From Candidatus Eisenbacteria bacterium (GTDB taxonomy: Bacteria; Eisenbacteria; RBG-16-71-46): DNA of 55,720 bases. Below the pieces are notes generated by a model. That model was given only the letters and a program-made list of their open reading frames with translations, was not told the origin of the DNA and searched no databases. Where the stretch lies: the NCBI GenBank assembly GCA_035712145.1, contig DASTBI010000224.1:1-55720 (forward strand), written 5' to 3'. The number at the start of each line of letters is the position of its first letter. The stretch's first letter is position 1. This document shows, one piece after another, positions 6,878-15,650 of the stretch. The translations under genes were made by a program, and so were the position numbers.

Positions 6878-9800
6878 GGCTCCTGCTCCTCTCGCTGCGC
6901 GTGCACCGTGCTCTTCTTCCCCGAATCGGCCGCCGCCGCCTTCCGCGCGGGCTTCTCGCGAATCGGCTCGGGCGCCGTGCCGGCGATCGCCGGGAACTCG
7001 GCTTCCGGCCGGAAATAGAATCGGCTCCCGAGGCGCTTCCACAGCGCGTCACGGGCCTGTGTCACCCACGGATCGACTTTCTCTTCCTTCCCGCGCTCCC
7101 GCAGCAGGTCGGTCCAGACCTCCTCGCCGCGGTCGTAGAAGGGCTGGCTCTGCTCCAGGATCACGTCCTCGTAAGCCAGGAGGTCATCCCCCTTTAGATC
7201 GGCCGGTCGCTCGCTCTTCTCCAGGGCTTCACCGAAGGCCACGAGGGCCTCGCCGATCCGGTAGGCCGAGGCGCTGGACCACTCCGAGCCGCCGATATCC
7301 ACGCTGGCGCGGTAACGGGCCAGCGTGCTGTCGAGGAGCTTCTGCTTGGTGGGGATCGATTTCTCGAGCGGCTGCGTGAGGCGCGCCGCCAGATACGTCG
7401 TCCGCGCCTCCTCGCCCTGCAGATAGCGCACCTGGGCCACGACGTCCTGGGAGAGCAACCGCGGATGGGCCTTGCCCCGGCGCAGATACTCGGCGAGATA
7501 GGAGCGGGCCTTCGCGGTGTCCGGAGCCGCCGTCCTGGCCTGGGCCTTCTTCGGCCGGCTCTGAGCCTTCTTCGTCGCCGCGGGCGTCTCCGGATCCAGC
7601 AGCATGGAGATCGGCCGCTCGGGACCGACCTTCGTCAGGTCGCGGCGCGCCAATCCTTCGAAGACCTCCATCGCCGTCTCCACGTCCCCGGGGTGGCTCT
7701 TCACGTAGGAGAGCCGCAGATCGTCGGCGCGTCCCTGCTGTCCCGCGCCCTGGAGCAGATCCGCGGATTTGAGCCACGCCGCCGCGGCGCTCGAGTCTTT
7801 CGGGAAGGCGCGCGCGAAGCCGATATAGGCGTCGGCCGCCTCGACCGGGTGCTTGTCGGACTCCCACGCCTTCGCGACCTGGAGGTGCGCGTCCTTCACG
7901 TATTCGCTTCTCGGGAAGTTCTGGATCAGCGCTTCCATGGCCTTCACGCCTTCCCGGGTCTTCCCGGCTTCCAGCCACGCGAGACCGGCGCGGTACTGCG
8001 CGACGTGCGCGTGCTCGAACTTCGGCCAGCGTCCAGCGACCTGCTCGAAGAGCGCGGCCTGCTTCCCGTAGGCCGTGGAGTCCGACGCGGCCAAGGCCTC
8101 GGCCGCGCGGAAGTAGCAGACCGGGATGGCGGCGGCGGCGCGCTTCTCGAGCGAGTCGCGGCCGGCTTCGTGGGCGATCTTTTGAGCGACCTCGAACGCC
8201 GCGCCGGCCTTCTCGAAGTCTTTCATGTGGAAGAGCGCGTCGGCACGCAACGCCGCCGCGGTCGGGGCGCGCGAGTCACCCGGACGCTTCGTCACCATCC
8301 GCTCGAAGTCCTGCGTCGCGCGCTCATACCATCCGTGCGCGAAGGCCAGGTTGCCGAGACGCCACGAGACGTCGGTCGCGGCGGCGTGGTCCGGATAGCG
8401 GGTCAGCATCTCGTCACCTGCGGACAGCACCGCCTTGGCCAGCGAGTCGCGCCCGGAAGCACCGGCGCCTCGCGTGCTCTCGTACCAGGCGTCGGTCACC
8501 GCCACGCGCTGGAACACGGCCTGCCGCGCGACACTGTCCGGTCCTCCCGCCGCCTGGCCGTAGTACTCGAGCGCTCCCCGGAAATCACCCAGATGCTGGC
8601 TGGCTTCTCCGGCGACGAGACGGTAGCTGGCGGCCATCGAGTCCTGGGGCCAGTGATCGAGCAGGGTGCGATAGAGGCGGAGCGCCTCGCTCCAGTCCTC
8701 GCGAGCATCCTTCTGCCGCGCCGCGCGATGGTGCTCGAGCGCGACCGAGAGCCATGCCGAGCGTGCGAACGAGGCGCCGGCCGCCTTCACGGAGTCCGAG
8801 CTCTGGGCCTTGTGCCACTCGCTGCCGGGCGCGAAGCGCGGCGCGAATTCGAGGCGCGACTTGCGCGCCAGGTCGGCGTGGTCCCACCGCTCGTAGGTCT
8901 CGGGAAGGCGCTGCGCGCTGGCCAGGGCTTCCGGCTCGAGCGGATAGCGCTCGATGTAGAGCTGCTCGACCTCCGCCGCTTCGCCGTACAGGCTGTAGCG
9001 CCGGAAGTGATGCGCCAGGTCGCGCAGGACGCGCCGCTCGTAGGGCCTTCCTCCGGAAGCGTCGAAGTGGCGTCCAAAGGCCTTGGCCCCGCCCGCGCGA
9101 GCCAGCGAGTGAACCAGATACGACTCGGCTTCGCCTTCGATGTCCACGTTGATCTTCAGCTCACGCTTCGACTCGTAGACATCGAGCACGGCGCGAAACG
9201 CGCCGGCGGCATCGTCGAGCCGCTCGGCGTTGAAGTGGGCCCAGCCCAGCTTGTAGAGCGCGATGGCCTTCAGACTGATGTCGCTGCCGGCCGCCGCCTG
9301 CTGGTAGAGCGGAACGCACTCGCTGAAGCGCTTCTCGTTGAAGGCCAGGTCGCCCATGCGCAGATAGGACTCCTGCGCGTAGCTCGAGCCTGGATCGTCG
9401 CGCACCAGCTGGGCGAAGAATTTGCCCGCTTCGGGGTCGCCCTGGTCGGCGAGCAGCATCGCGGCGTTGAACAGCACCGCGTCACGGCGCTCGAAGCCCG
9501 GGTCCTCCGCGAGGATGGCGCGGTAGAGGCGCAGCGCGGGCGTGGGATCCATCACCGGCAGAGCACCCGTCGCGGCGCCTGACTCCTGACGCGCGAGGAA
9601 GTCGGCCATGCGGGCCCGGAAGTTCTGGCGGGCATCGACCAGCAGCAGGTCGGCGAGGCGGAAGCGCATCTCGCCCCGCGCCGCGGAGCCGCGGTGACGC
9701 TCGAGGAAGGTCTGCAGCGAAGCGATCGCCTGCGCGCGCCATGCGGCGCTCTCGGGATCGTCGGCTTCTTCCTGAAGGCCCCGGTGCGCGCTGTCGGCCG

Positions 9801-11970
9801 CGGCCGTGGCGCCCGACGCCGTCCGCGCCGAATCGGAAGCGCTGCTGTCCGCGGCGGCGAGCCGCACGCTGGCGGCGTACGCGGCGACCGCGAGCCCGTA
9901 GTCGATGCCCTCGCGCTCGCTCTCGAGAGTCGCCAGCGCGCGCTCGACCGCGGAGCGAGCCACGGCCTTCGCCAGCGCGCGCTCGATCTTCTGCAGGGAA
10001 TCGCGGGTCACCGCCCGGCGCGCGGCGTCGCGCTGCAGCGCCAGCAACGCCGGGCTGGTCATCGCGGAGTCGATCGTCTTCGCGATCGCGGGCTGCAGCC
10101 TCACCGCCCACGCCAGCAGGCGGTGCGCCTCCTCACGGTTGGTGATCCCGCGATCGATCACGTTCGGCCGCCACGCGTGCTGGTAGGAACGGTCGAGCAG
10201 GTCCGGGGTCTCGGCAGAGAGCCGCTCGGTGAGCGCCTGGAGCCTCTCGTTGAGCCGCCGCTCCTCGCGCGTGAGGCTGTCGGTGCTCGGATACCCGTAC
10301 GGCGCCAGCGATTCCCACGGCTGGTTCGGGCCTTCGATGTGGAAATGACGCAGCGCCAGCACCCAGGTCCTCTGGATGCGGGCGAGCTCGAGGAGCTGCG
10401 CCGAGCGCTGGGCCACGCGCCGCTGGGTCTCGTCGCGCACCGCCTTGATCCGCGCGTCGATCCCGAGCAGCATGGCGGCCAGCGAATCGAGACGAGCGGC
10501 AAGTGCTCGGATCGATGCGTGCTCGAGCCGCTGCCGCTCGAGACCCATCCCCAGATAGCGGCGCAGATCCTCGAGCCGCGCACGCTCCGCGATCGTCTCC
10601 TGATCGGCGCGCCGCACGTCTTCCGCCGCTTCCGCGGCCCGGGAGCGAGCGGCGGACACCGACCGCCACTCCTCGGCGGATGGCGGGGGCAGCGGCCAGC
10701 GCGGACGCGACGCCGTGGGCGGCGCGATCAGCGTGGGAGGGGGCGATTCCGCACGGACGCCGAGGTTCGCGGACGCGCGCGCGATCTGCTCGGCCTGCCT
10801 GCGGGCCGGAAGCGCATCGAGGAGGAGCGCCTCCTGGCCTTCCCCGCTCGATTGCCACTGTGCCCACAACGAGTCCGCGCGATCGCTCTCCAGCGCGCCG
10901 CGCAGCGCTTCGCGGTGAAGTGACCAGTCGCGGTCGATGGCGGCATAGCGTCGATGCGCGGCCTGCCATTGCCCGTTCTCGAGCGCGCGCCCGGCCAGCG
11001 CCATCAGGATTTCGCGCCGGCTCTCGTAGGTGGAATCGGCGCCGAGCGAATCGAGTCGCGCTTCCGCCGCGAGGTCGCCGCGTTCCAGCCCCGCCAGCCA
11101 CGCCATGTGGAGGGCACGCGCTTCGTAGCGGCTGCCGCGCGGCACCGCGGCGAGCAAAGGACGCGGATCTTCGGAGCGGGCGGCGGCGCGCGCCGCGCGC
11201 CGGATCAAGGCGAGCCCGGCGAGATCTCGCCCCAGTGCGCTGGTGGTGTCGGCCGCCGACATCCGCGCCAGCGCGGCTTCGGTGTCCTGTCCCGCGCGCT
11301 CGCCGGCCAGGGCTTCCAGACAAGCCTCCAGCGCGCTCTCGGGCGTTCCTGCTTCGGCTCCTGACAGCAGGCGACGCGCGCCCTCGACGTCACCATCACG
11401 AAGCAGCAGGCTCGCCGCCAGCGCATCCGCGGCGCCGAATCCGATGCGGCGGATGCTCTCGGCGTCGGCGCCGGGCACGAGCGCTCCGGGATCGACCTGG
11501 GTCTGGAGCTCGGTGGTGTCCGGAGCGGGAGCGACCACCGTCACCGAACCCGCGGCCTCGGCGATCCGCAGCTCGAGCGCGAGCCATTGCGTGTACGCCG
11601 TCGATTTCTCCCAGGCCGCCACGGCGCGCGCGAGCGTGGCGAAGCGTGCAGCGCTCCCCGCGCGCAGATAGGCCTGTCCGAGGAGGAACGCGGCGCGATC
11701 GACCTCGGTGAACGAAGGCGACGGGTTCGTGAAGTCGATGCCCTCCAGGTGGCGGATCACGCCCGGGGTGTTCCCGAGGCTCTGCTCCATCGCCGCGCGG
11801 CCGAGGCAGAGGTTTTCCCAGCTCATCGTGCCGCTGCGCATCGTGAGCGGGGGTCCGCCAAGCGTGGAGTCCGTCGCGGCGTGGCTCGACGCCGGCGACG
11901 CGGCGGCCAGACACGCGGCGAGCAGCCCGATCAGGCCGGCAGGGTGGGATCGCACGACGCGGGTCCTCAC
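6874..11970 (-). CDS. Giant exported tetratricopeptide-repeat protein (1698 aa)
   Basis: It has an N-terminal signal peptide (about residues 1-31, ending SSHAA) with no lipobox. Residues 40-420 are Ala/Leu-rich helical repeats. A long coiled-coil candidate lies at about 437-530, rich in Arg, Glu and Ala heptads. A dense TPR block from about 830 to 1430 contains motifs such as LYKLGWAHFNAERLDDAAGAFR and AYRAGLAWLEAGKTREGVKAM. The protein is expected to be a periplasmic scaffold. It overlaps the 286-aa gene upstream and the TPR lipoprotein downstream by ATGA. Such giant TPR proteins (GltI/GltD-like) accompany Agl/Glt motors. Homology to those is not shown here; only the architecture matches. 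Confidence 0.88.
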   Translation of the reverse strand: MRTRVVRSHPAGLIGLLAACLAAASPASSHAATDSTLGGPPLTMRSGTMSWENLCLGRAAMEQSLGNTPGVIRHLEGIDFTNPSPSFTEVDRAAFLLGQAYLRAGSAARFATLARAVAAWEKSTAYTQWLALELRIAEAAGSVTVVAPAPDTTELQTQVDPGALVPGADAESIRRIGFGAADALAASLLLRDGDVEGARRLLSGAEAGTPESALEACLEALAGERAGQDTEAALARMSAADTTSALGRDLAGLALIRRAARAAARSEDPRPLLAAVPRGSRYEARALHMAWLAGLERGDLAAEARLDSLGADSTYESRREILMALAGRALENGQWQAAHRRYAAIDRDWSLHREALRGALESDRADSLWAQWQSSGEGQEALLLDALPARRQAEQIARASANLGVRAESPPPTLIAPPTASRPRWPLPPPSAEEWRSVSAARSRAAEAAEDVRRADQETIAERARLEDLRRYLGMGLERQRLEHASIRALAARLDSLAAMLLGIDARIKAVRDETQRRVAQRSAQLLELARIQRTWVLALRHFHIEGPNQPWESLAPYGYPSTDSLTREERRLNERLQALTERLSAETPDLLDRSYQHAWRPNVIDRGITNREEAHRLLAWAVRLQPAIAKTIDSAMTSPALLALQRDAARRAVTRDSLQKIERALAKAVARSAVERALATLESEREGIDYGLAVAAYAASVRLAAADSSASDSARTASGATAAADSAHRGLQEEADDPESAAWRAQAIASLQTFLERHRGSAARGEMRFRLADLLLVDARQNFRARMADFLARQESGAATGALPVMDPTPALRLYRAILAEDPGFERRDAVLFNAAMLLADQGDPEAGKFFAQLVRDDPGSSYAQESYLRMGDLAFNEKRFSECVPLYQQAAAGSDISLKAIALYKLGWAHFNAERLDDAAGAFRAVLDVYESKRELKINVDIEGEAESYLVHSLARAGGAKAFGRHFDASGGRPYERRVLRDLAHHFRRYSLYGEAAEVEQLYIERYPLEPEALASAQRLPETYERWDHADLARKSRLEFAPRFAPGSEWHKAQSSDSVKAAGASFARSAWLSVALEHHRAARQKDAREDWSEALRLYRTLLDHWPQDSMAASYRLVAGEASQHLGDFRGALEYYGQAAGGPDSVARQAVFQRVAVTDAWYESTRGAGASGRDSLAKAVLSAGDEMLTRYPDHAAATDVSWRLGNLAFAHGWYERATQDFERMVTKRPGDSRAPTAAALRADALFHMKDFEKAGAAFEVAQKIAHEAGRDSLEKRAAAAIPVCYFRAAEALAASDSTAYGKQAALFEQVAGRWPKFEHAHVAQYRAGLAWLEAGKTREGVKAMEALIQNFPRSEYVKDAHLQVAKAWESDKHPVEAADAYIGFARAFPKDSSAAAAWLKSADLLQGAGQQGRADDLRLSYVKSHPGDVETAMEVFEGLARRDLTKVGPERPISMLLDPETPAATKKAQSRPKKAQARTAAPDTAKARSYLAEYLRRGKAHPRLLSQDVVAQVRYLQGEEARTTYLAARLTQPLEKSIPTKQKLLDSTLARYRASVDIGGSEWSSASAYRIGEALVAFGEALEKSERPADLKGDDLLAYEDVILEQSQPFYDRGEEVWTDLLRERGKEEKVDPWVTQARDALWKRLGSRFYFRPEAEFPAIAGTAPEPIREKPARKAAAADSGKKSTVHAQREEQEP

Positions 11971-12827
11971 CCGTCGATGGGCTGGGCGGGAGCCTCGTGG
12001 AGCCAGGTGCTCGCCTGGACGCTCGCTCCTCCCTGAGCCGGTTGCACAGCGGACAGATCGAGCTTCAGGAACGTGAGCTGATCACGGAGCGGATCGAGCG
12101 TCATGTAGCCGGAGTTGCCGGTTGGCCATGCCGAGCCGAACAGCGCGACCTCGATCACCTGATCGCGCGGCTCGACCGCGCCATGGAAGATCTCGAGCAG
12201 CCCGCCGGTGCGCAGCGACTCCTGCTGCGGCCCGGTGAGGGGCACACGCAGGGTTTCGCCGTCATCGATCGTGATGCCGATTTCGTCGACCGAGGCCGCC
12301 GTGGGGAAGCCCTGGACGACGACCAGCAACGTCGTGCGCTGCCGACCGGTGAAGTCGTCCTCGAGCAGAGCCAGCCGCGTGCGCTGCGCGGCGAGCTGCC
12401 GTTCGATGCGATCGAGCTCCGACTCCAGCGATCCGAGGCTCGCGATGCTCTCGAGCAGGTGGCGGCGCGAGCGCTCGTCCTCGGCGCGGCCCGCGGTGTC
12501 ATGGGCGGCATCGACCTGGTTCAGGAGATCGGCATAGTTGAGGAAGCGCGGATCGATCTCGTCCGAGGCGGAGCGGCGGCCCGCCGGCTTTGCGATCAGC
12601 TCGTCGTAACGGGCCCGAATGAAGTCGCGGTTGGCGCGGAAGAACCGCAGCGTCGAGAGCTTCTCGCGCTCCGGACGGACCCGCTCGACCTTCACCGGCA
12701 TGGCGCGCGGCGGATCGGGAGCGCCGGCACGGGCCGGCGACCGCCAGGCCCATGAGGAGCCGAGCACGCATACGACCAAAGCCGACAGAACCGACGTCTT
12801 GAACCGGAAGCGAGGAAGGGCGCGCAT
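11967..12827 (-). CDS. Exported protein of unknown function with a coiled-coil segment
   Basis: A 286-aa protein with a signal peptide (about 1-34, cleavage after PARAG). A helical region at about 110-165 (RRHLLESIASLGSLESELDRIERQLAAQ) looks coiled-coil. It is followed by a beta-rich domain (about 170-275) with ITIDDGETLRVPL, LLEIFHGAVEPRDQVIEVAL and GSAWPTGN. I do not recognise the family. The gene starts 3 bases after the preceding stop, with AGAGG upstream, and its own stop overlaps the giant TPR gene by 4 bases, so it belongs to the same transcript. A periplasmic partner of the TPR scaffold is a reasonable guess from context only. Confidence 0.8.
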   Translation of the reverse strand: MRALPRFRFKTSVLSALVVCVLGSSWAWRSPARAGAPDPPRAMPVKVERVRPEREKLSTLRFFRANRDFIRARYDELIAKPAGRRSASDEIDPRFLNYADLLNQVDAAHDTAGRAEDERSRRHLLESIASLGSLESELDRIERQLAAQRTRLALLEDDFTGRQRTTLLVVVQGFPTAASVDEIGITIDDGETLRVPLTGPQQESLRTGGLLEIFHGAVEPRDQVIEVALFGSAWPTGNSGYMTLDPLRDQLTFLKLDLSAVQPAQGGASVQASTWLHEAPAQPIDG

Positions 12828-12830
12828 GGG

Positions 12831-13418
12831 TCATCCTCTCCAGGTGCGTCGCACCTTGGCGGCGCTGGCGTCGACCACGACGAACAGCGAAGGCGCCCGG
12901 GGCGAGGTGTAGATCAGCGTCCAGGTGGTCTGGTCGGGATCCTTGTCCTGGAATGCGCCGCGCATCAGCAGCATCGTGGTCAGCGAAGCGCCGCCCGTCT
13001 TCTTGAACTCGCTGGCGGCGATCCGGTCGCCGGCCTCGATCGCGGCGCCGCTGTCGATCCAGTCGGTCGAGAGCGGCGGGGCCTCGAACTTCATGTCGAG
13101 TGTCTCGGCCACTACGATCTTGCCGCCGCGGATCGAATAGGCGCGCACCTGGCCGAGCGTCTTCGAGTGGAACAGGTAGCCCCAGCGCTCCGACGTTCCG
13201 TCGGCCGCCACGGCCTCGTCGTTCTCCACGTAGATCAGCTCGGCGTCCGGGGCCCACGAGCTGGCCGCGGCCCGCGCCACGTCGAGCCCTCCGCGGGCCG
13301 GAAACGGGTCAGGGTCGCGCGCCAGCACGGGCGCGGCGAGCAGCAATCCGAGCACGTAGCTCAAGGCAGCCAGAGCCATGCCCTTCGATCGAACCGGTCG
13401 TCCTTGTCGGGTGCGCAT
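12831..13418 (-). CDS. Small exported protein of unknown function
   Basis: A 195-aa protein with a signal peptide at about 14-34 (MALAALSYVLGLLLAAPVLA). The mature part is mixed alpha/beta with AELIYVENDEAVAADGTSERWGYLF, a stretch that resembles PepSY-like or lipocalin-like sheets (tyrosine/aspartate-rich strands repeated: RAYSIRGGKIVVAETL, TTWTLIYTS, APSLFVVVDASAAKV). No confident family. A strong GGAGG five bases before ATG 13418 fixes the start. It lies 9 bases after the SH3/beta-barrel gene and 3 bases before the next gene, in the middle of the envelope run. Confidence 0.78.
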   Translation of the reverse strand: MRTRQGRPVRSKGMALAALSYVLGLLLAAPVLARDPDPFPARGGLDVARAAASSWAPDAELIYVENDEAVAADGTSERWGYLFHSKTLGQVRAYSIRGGKIVVAETLDMKFEAPPLSTDWIDSGAAIEAGDRIAASEFKKTGGASLTTMLLMRGAFQDKDPDQTTWTLIYTSPRAPSLFVVVDASAAKVRRTWRG

Positions 13419-13427
13419 CGATGCCTC

Positions 13428-14381
13428 CTAGAACAGCATGGCTGTGCCGATGGTGAACTCGATGTTGTTGTTCGAGGCGCGCTCGTCGTCGGCGCCGGTG
13501 CGGAAGATGTAGTCGCGAAACTCCCAGCGGATCGCGGTTCGCTTGGAGAGGAACAGCGTGGTGCCCGCGCCGATGTTGAAGCTCGGCTCGCTGCGGCCGA
13601 GCATCAGCGTCGAGCCGACGCCGCCGCTGAGATACGGGACCATCTGGCGGCCGGGGAGGATCTCGTAGGTGACGATGAGGTGATAGAACAGCATGTCGAA
13701 GTCCTCGGCCTCGAGCGAGAGATCGAACAACGATTCGACGATCTCCGCGGGACGATGGACGCGCGTCCAGCCCACGCCGCCTTCGGCCTGGATCCGATCG
13801 AACACGTAGTAGCCCACGCGCCCGCCGAGGACCAGCGAGTTGGACTTGCGATCGAACGCGTAGGCCCCGGTGTAGCCGGTGAGAATGAAGCTGCCGGTGC
13901 GGGTGAACAGCTTGGGATTGGGCTTGAACTCGAGGTCCGCGAGGTCGTCGTACTCCTTGACCAGCGAGGAATGGACCCATCCGGTCTCGCTGCTCGTGAG
14001 CTTGACGTTGTACCAGTCGCCGCTCTTGGCGATGACCTCGAAGGACGCCCCCTTGCGATAGACGCCGGCGATGGCGAACTCGTTGCCGGGCCCGGTGCGG
14101 ATCACGTTCTGTCCGCTGTGATCGAGCTTGACCTTGCGCGTGCTCGGCAGACGACCGCCGGGCAGCGACGCCGGCGAAGCGGGCTCGAACGCAGGAGGAG
14201 TCTCCGGATCGGGCGCCGCGGTCGCCTCGACCAGGCTGTCGGGGGCCGCGGTTTGCGGAGTCGATGCCTCCTGTCCCCAGGCTTGAGCTCCGGTCAGGAC
14301 CCAGGCTGCGAACACCGTGCTGCACAGGCGCCGCGCGAGACCGCGGGGCGGATCGGGCTGAATCATGAGGATCCCTCTCAT
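13428..14381 (-). CDS. Bacterial SH3-domain outer-membrane beta-barrel protein
   Basis: The product has 317 aa and a signal peptide ending GAQAWG near residue 41. A linker rich in Pro/Ala leads to an SH3b-like domain (about 95-150: NVIRTGPGNEFAIAGVYRKG, then SGDWYNVKL and ETGWVHSSLV), normally a peptidoglycan or peptide binder. From about 165 to the C-terminus there are alternating amphipathic strands (GGRVGYYVFDRIQAEGGVGW, PYLSGGVGSTLML), ending in NIEFTIGTAMLF with a terminal Phe, as in outer-membrane barrels. The ATG at 14381 overlaps the preceding stop (ATGA); ATG 14366 with AGAGGG upstream is a possible alternative. A barrel linked to a wall-binding domain would suit a trans-envelope complex. 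I recall GltA/GltB-type barrels being of similar size. Confidence 0.83.
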   Translation of the reverse strand: MRGILMIQPDPPRGLARRLCSTVFAAWVLTGAQAWGQEASTPQTAAPDSLVEATAAPDPETPPAFEPASPASLPGGRLPSTRKVKLDHSGQNVIRTGPGNEFAIAGVYRKGASFEVIAKSGDWYNVKLTSSETGWVHSSLVKEYDDLADLEFKPNPKLFTRTGSFILTGYTGAYAFDRKSNSLVLGGRVGYYVFDRIQAEGGVGWTRVHRPAEIVESLFDLSLEAEDFDMLFYHLIVTYEILPGRQMVPYLSGGVGSTLMLGRSEPSFNIGAGTTLFLSKRTAIRWEFRDYIFRTGADDERASNNNIEFTIGTAMLF

Positions 14382-15058
14382 GGGCGCCGTGAGCTCCAGG
14401 CGAGTCCCAGGCGCGCGCTCCAGTCGCCCAGGGACTCCCGATGGGTTTCGACCTCGTTGCCGTTCATGTGCGAAGCCGTCAGTCCGAACAGCTGGTAGTC
14501 GACCGCGAAGCTCATGCTCCATGGGCCCGACCACGGCCGCCGCAGGGCCAGACCCGCTCCAGCCGTCCACTCGTGGATGGGGGCGAGGTCGACCACGATC
14601 GGTGAGGATCCGAATGGCGTGATCGTCACCTGATCGGGGCGATAGCCGAGCCACAGCCGGCCGGCGCTCGCGGTTGCGAACAGGTCGGCGCCGAGGAATT
14701 CCGCCACGCGCCGCTGCCCGAACACTTCGGCGGTGGTGACCGCGACATCCGCCGATTCCGCTCCGGGCTGGTCGATCGACTGGGTCGAGGTCGCGCGCCA
14801 CACGCGAAGGCCCGTCACCCACGGACCGCGGCCGGCCATGACTTCGCCGCCCCACGCGGCGCGCGGGCGAACGTCCCATTGGTAGTTCGAGAACCGCGGA
14901 TCGAGCAGGGTGGAACCGGCCAGCACTCCCGCGCCGAGCCACACGCGCCCGGGCGTCTCCGCGCGCGCCGCCGGCGGAGCACCGGCCGTGAGCCAGAAGG
15001 CCGCGGCGCAGACCGCCCACCGTCCGGCGCGGCGCTCGATGCCCGGGGAGACGCGCAT
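14378..15058 (-). CDS. Exported outer-membrane beta-barrel protein
   Basis: A 226-aa protein. A signal peptide covers residues 1-31 (ending PPAARAE). The mature part consists of alternating strands with aromatic girdle residues (VWLGAGVLAGSTLL, AAWGGEVMAGRGPWVTGLRVW, WTAGAGLALRRPW, MSFAVDYQLFGLT) and a final strand DWSARLGLAWSSRRP, typical of small outer-membrane barrels. ATG 15058 follows the preceding stop by 2 bases; longer in-frame versions are shadows of that gene. It overlaps the SH3-barrel gene by 4 bases. The function is not identifiable beyond a membrane barrel. Confidence 0.8.
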   Translation of the reverse strand: MRVSPGIERRAGRWAVCAAAFWLTAGAPPAARAETPGRVWLGAGVLAGSTLLDPRFSNYQWDVRPRAAWGGEVMAGRGPWVTGLRVWRATSTQSIDQPGAESADVAVTTAEVFGQRRVAEFLGADLFATASAGRLWLGYRPDQVTITPFGSSPIVVDLAPIHEWTAGAGLALRRPWSGPWSMSFAVDYQLFGLTASHMNGNEVETHRESLGDWSARLGLAWSSRRP

Positions 15059-15060
15059 GC

Positions 15061-15648
15061 TCAGGGAACGATCCCGAGCTCCATGCCGACCGGCAGGATC
15101 TCGTAGGGGGTGGAGGCATAGGGCGTGATCACCAGCGAATCGGCGCCGTTCGAGAGCTCGATCTCGTCGCCATCGGCGAGGTAGCCGATCAGGAACAGCC
15201 CGCTGGCCGTGGCCGGCACCTGGCCCGTGAAGCCCAGATTCACGGTCTGAATGAGATGGTCCCAGCCCGTGACCGCTCGCGTCGCGCGTCCGCACGACAC
15301 CGAGTTGGCGAGGATGTTGTCGATGTCGCCGGCCATCGGCACTCGCGGCGCGTCGGGATGGAGCGCTACGGCCGAGGCTGGAATGGTGCTGGCCCGCAGC
15401 TCCACCACCGCGTAGCCGGTAAGGATGCGCCGGAACGTGATCTTCGCGCGGACGGTGATGGATTCCGCCGATCCGGCGGAGAAGTTCTGGAACGGAGCGA
15501 CGCTCGAGGCCACCACGTCCACGCGCGTCCAGCGATCCTCGATCTCGGGCTCGTCGAAGCAGCCGGCGAGCAGCCACGCGCCGAGCACGAGGGGCACGGC
15601 GCGCCCGATCCTGGCAACGATGGCGTGGAGACCGGCGCGGGGGCTCAT
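15061..15648 (-). CDS. Lipoprotein of unknown function
   Basis: A 195-aa protein with a lipobox at LLAGC (C about residue 27) followed by FDEPEIEDRW, so it is an envelope lipoprotein. The mature domain appears all-beta: VDVVASSVAPFQNFSAGSAESITV, AKITFRRILTGYAVVELRAS, then a C-terminal DSLVITPYASTPYEILPVGMEL. No family recognised. Start 15648 lies 2 bases after the NHL-protein stop. It may accompany the propeller protein upstream or the barrel downstream. Confidence 0.78.
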   Translation of the reverse strand: MSPRAGLHAIVARIGRAVPLVLGAWLLAGCFDEPEIEDRWTRVDVVASSVAPFQNFSAGSAESITVRAKITFRRILTGYAVVELRASTIPASAVALHPDAPRVPMAGDIDNILANSVSCGRATRAVTGWDHLIQTVNLGFTGQVPATASGLFLIGYLADGDEIELSNGADSLVITPYASTPYEILPVGMELGIVP

Positions 15649-15650
15649 GG

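Noticed and set aside
7465-9582. A 705-residue plus-strand frame
   Set aside because: It is antisense to the giant TPR gene, whose frame is supported by ATGA overlaps and TPR patterns.
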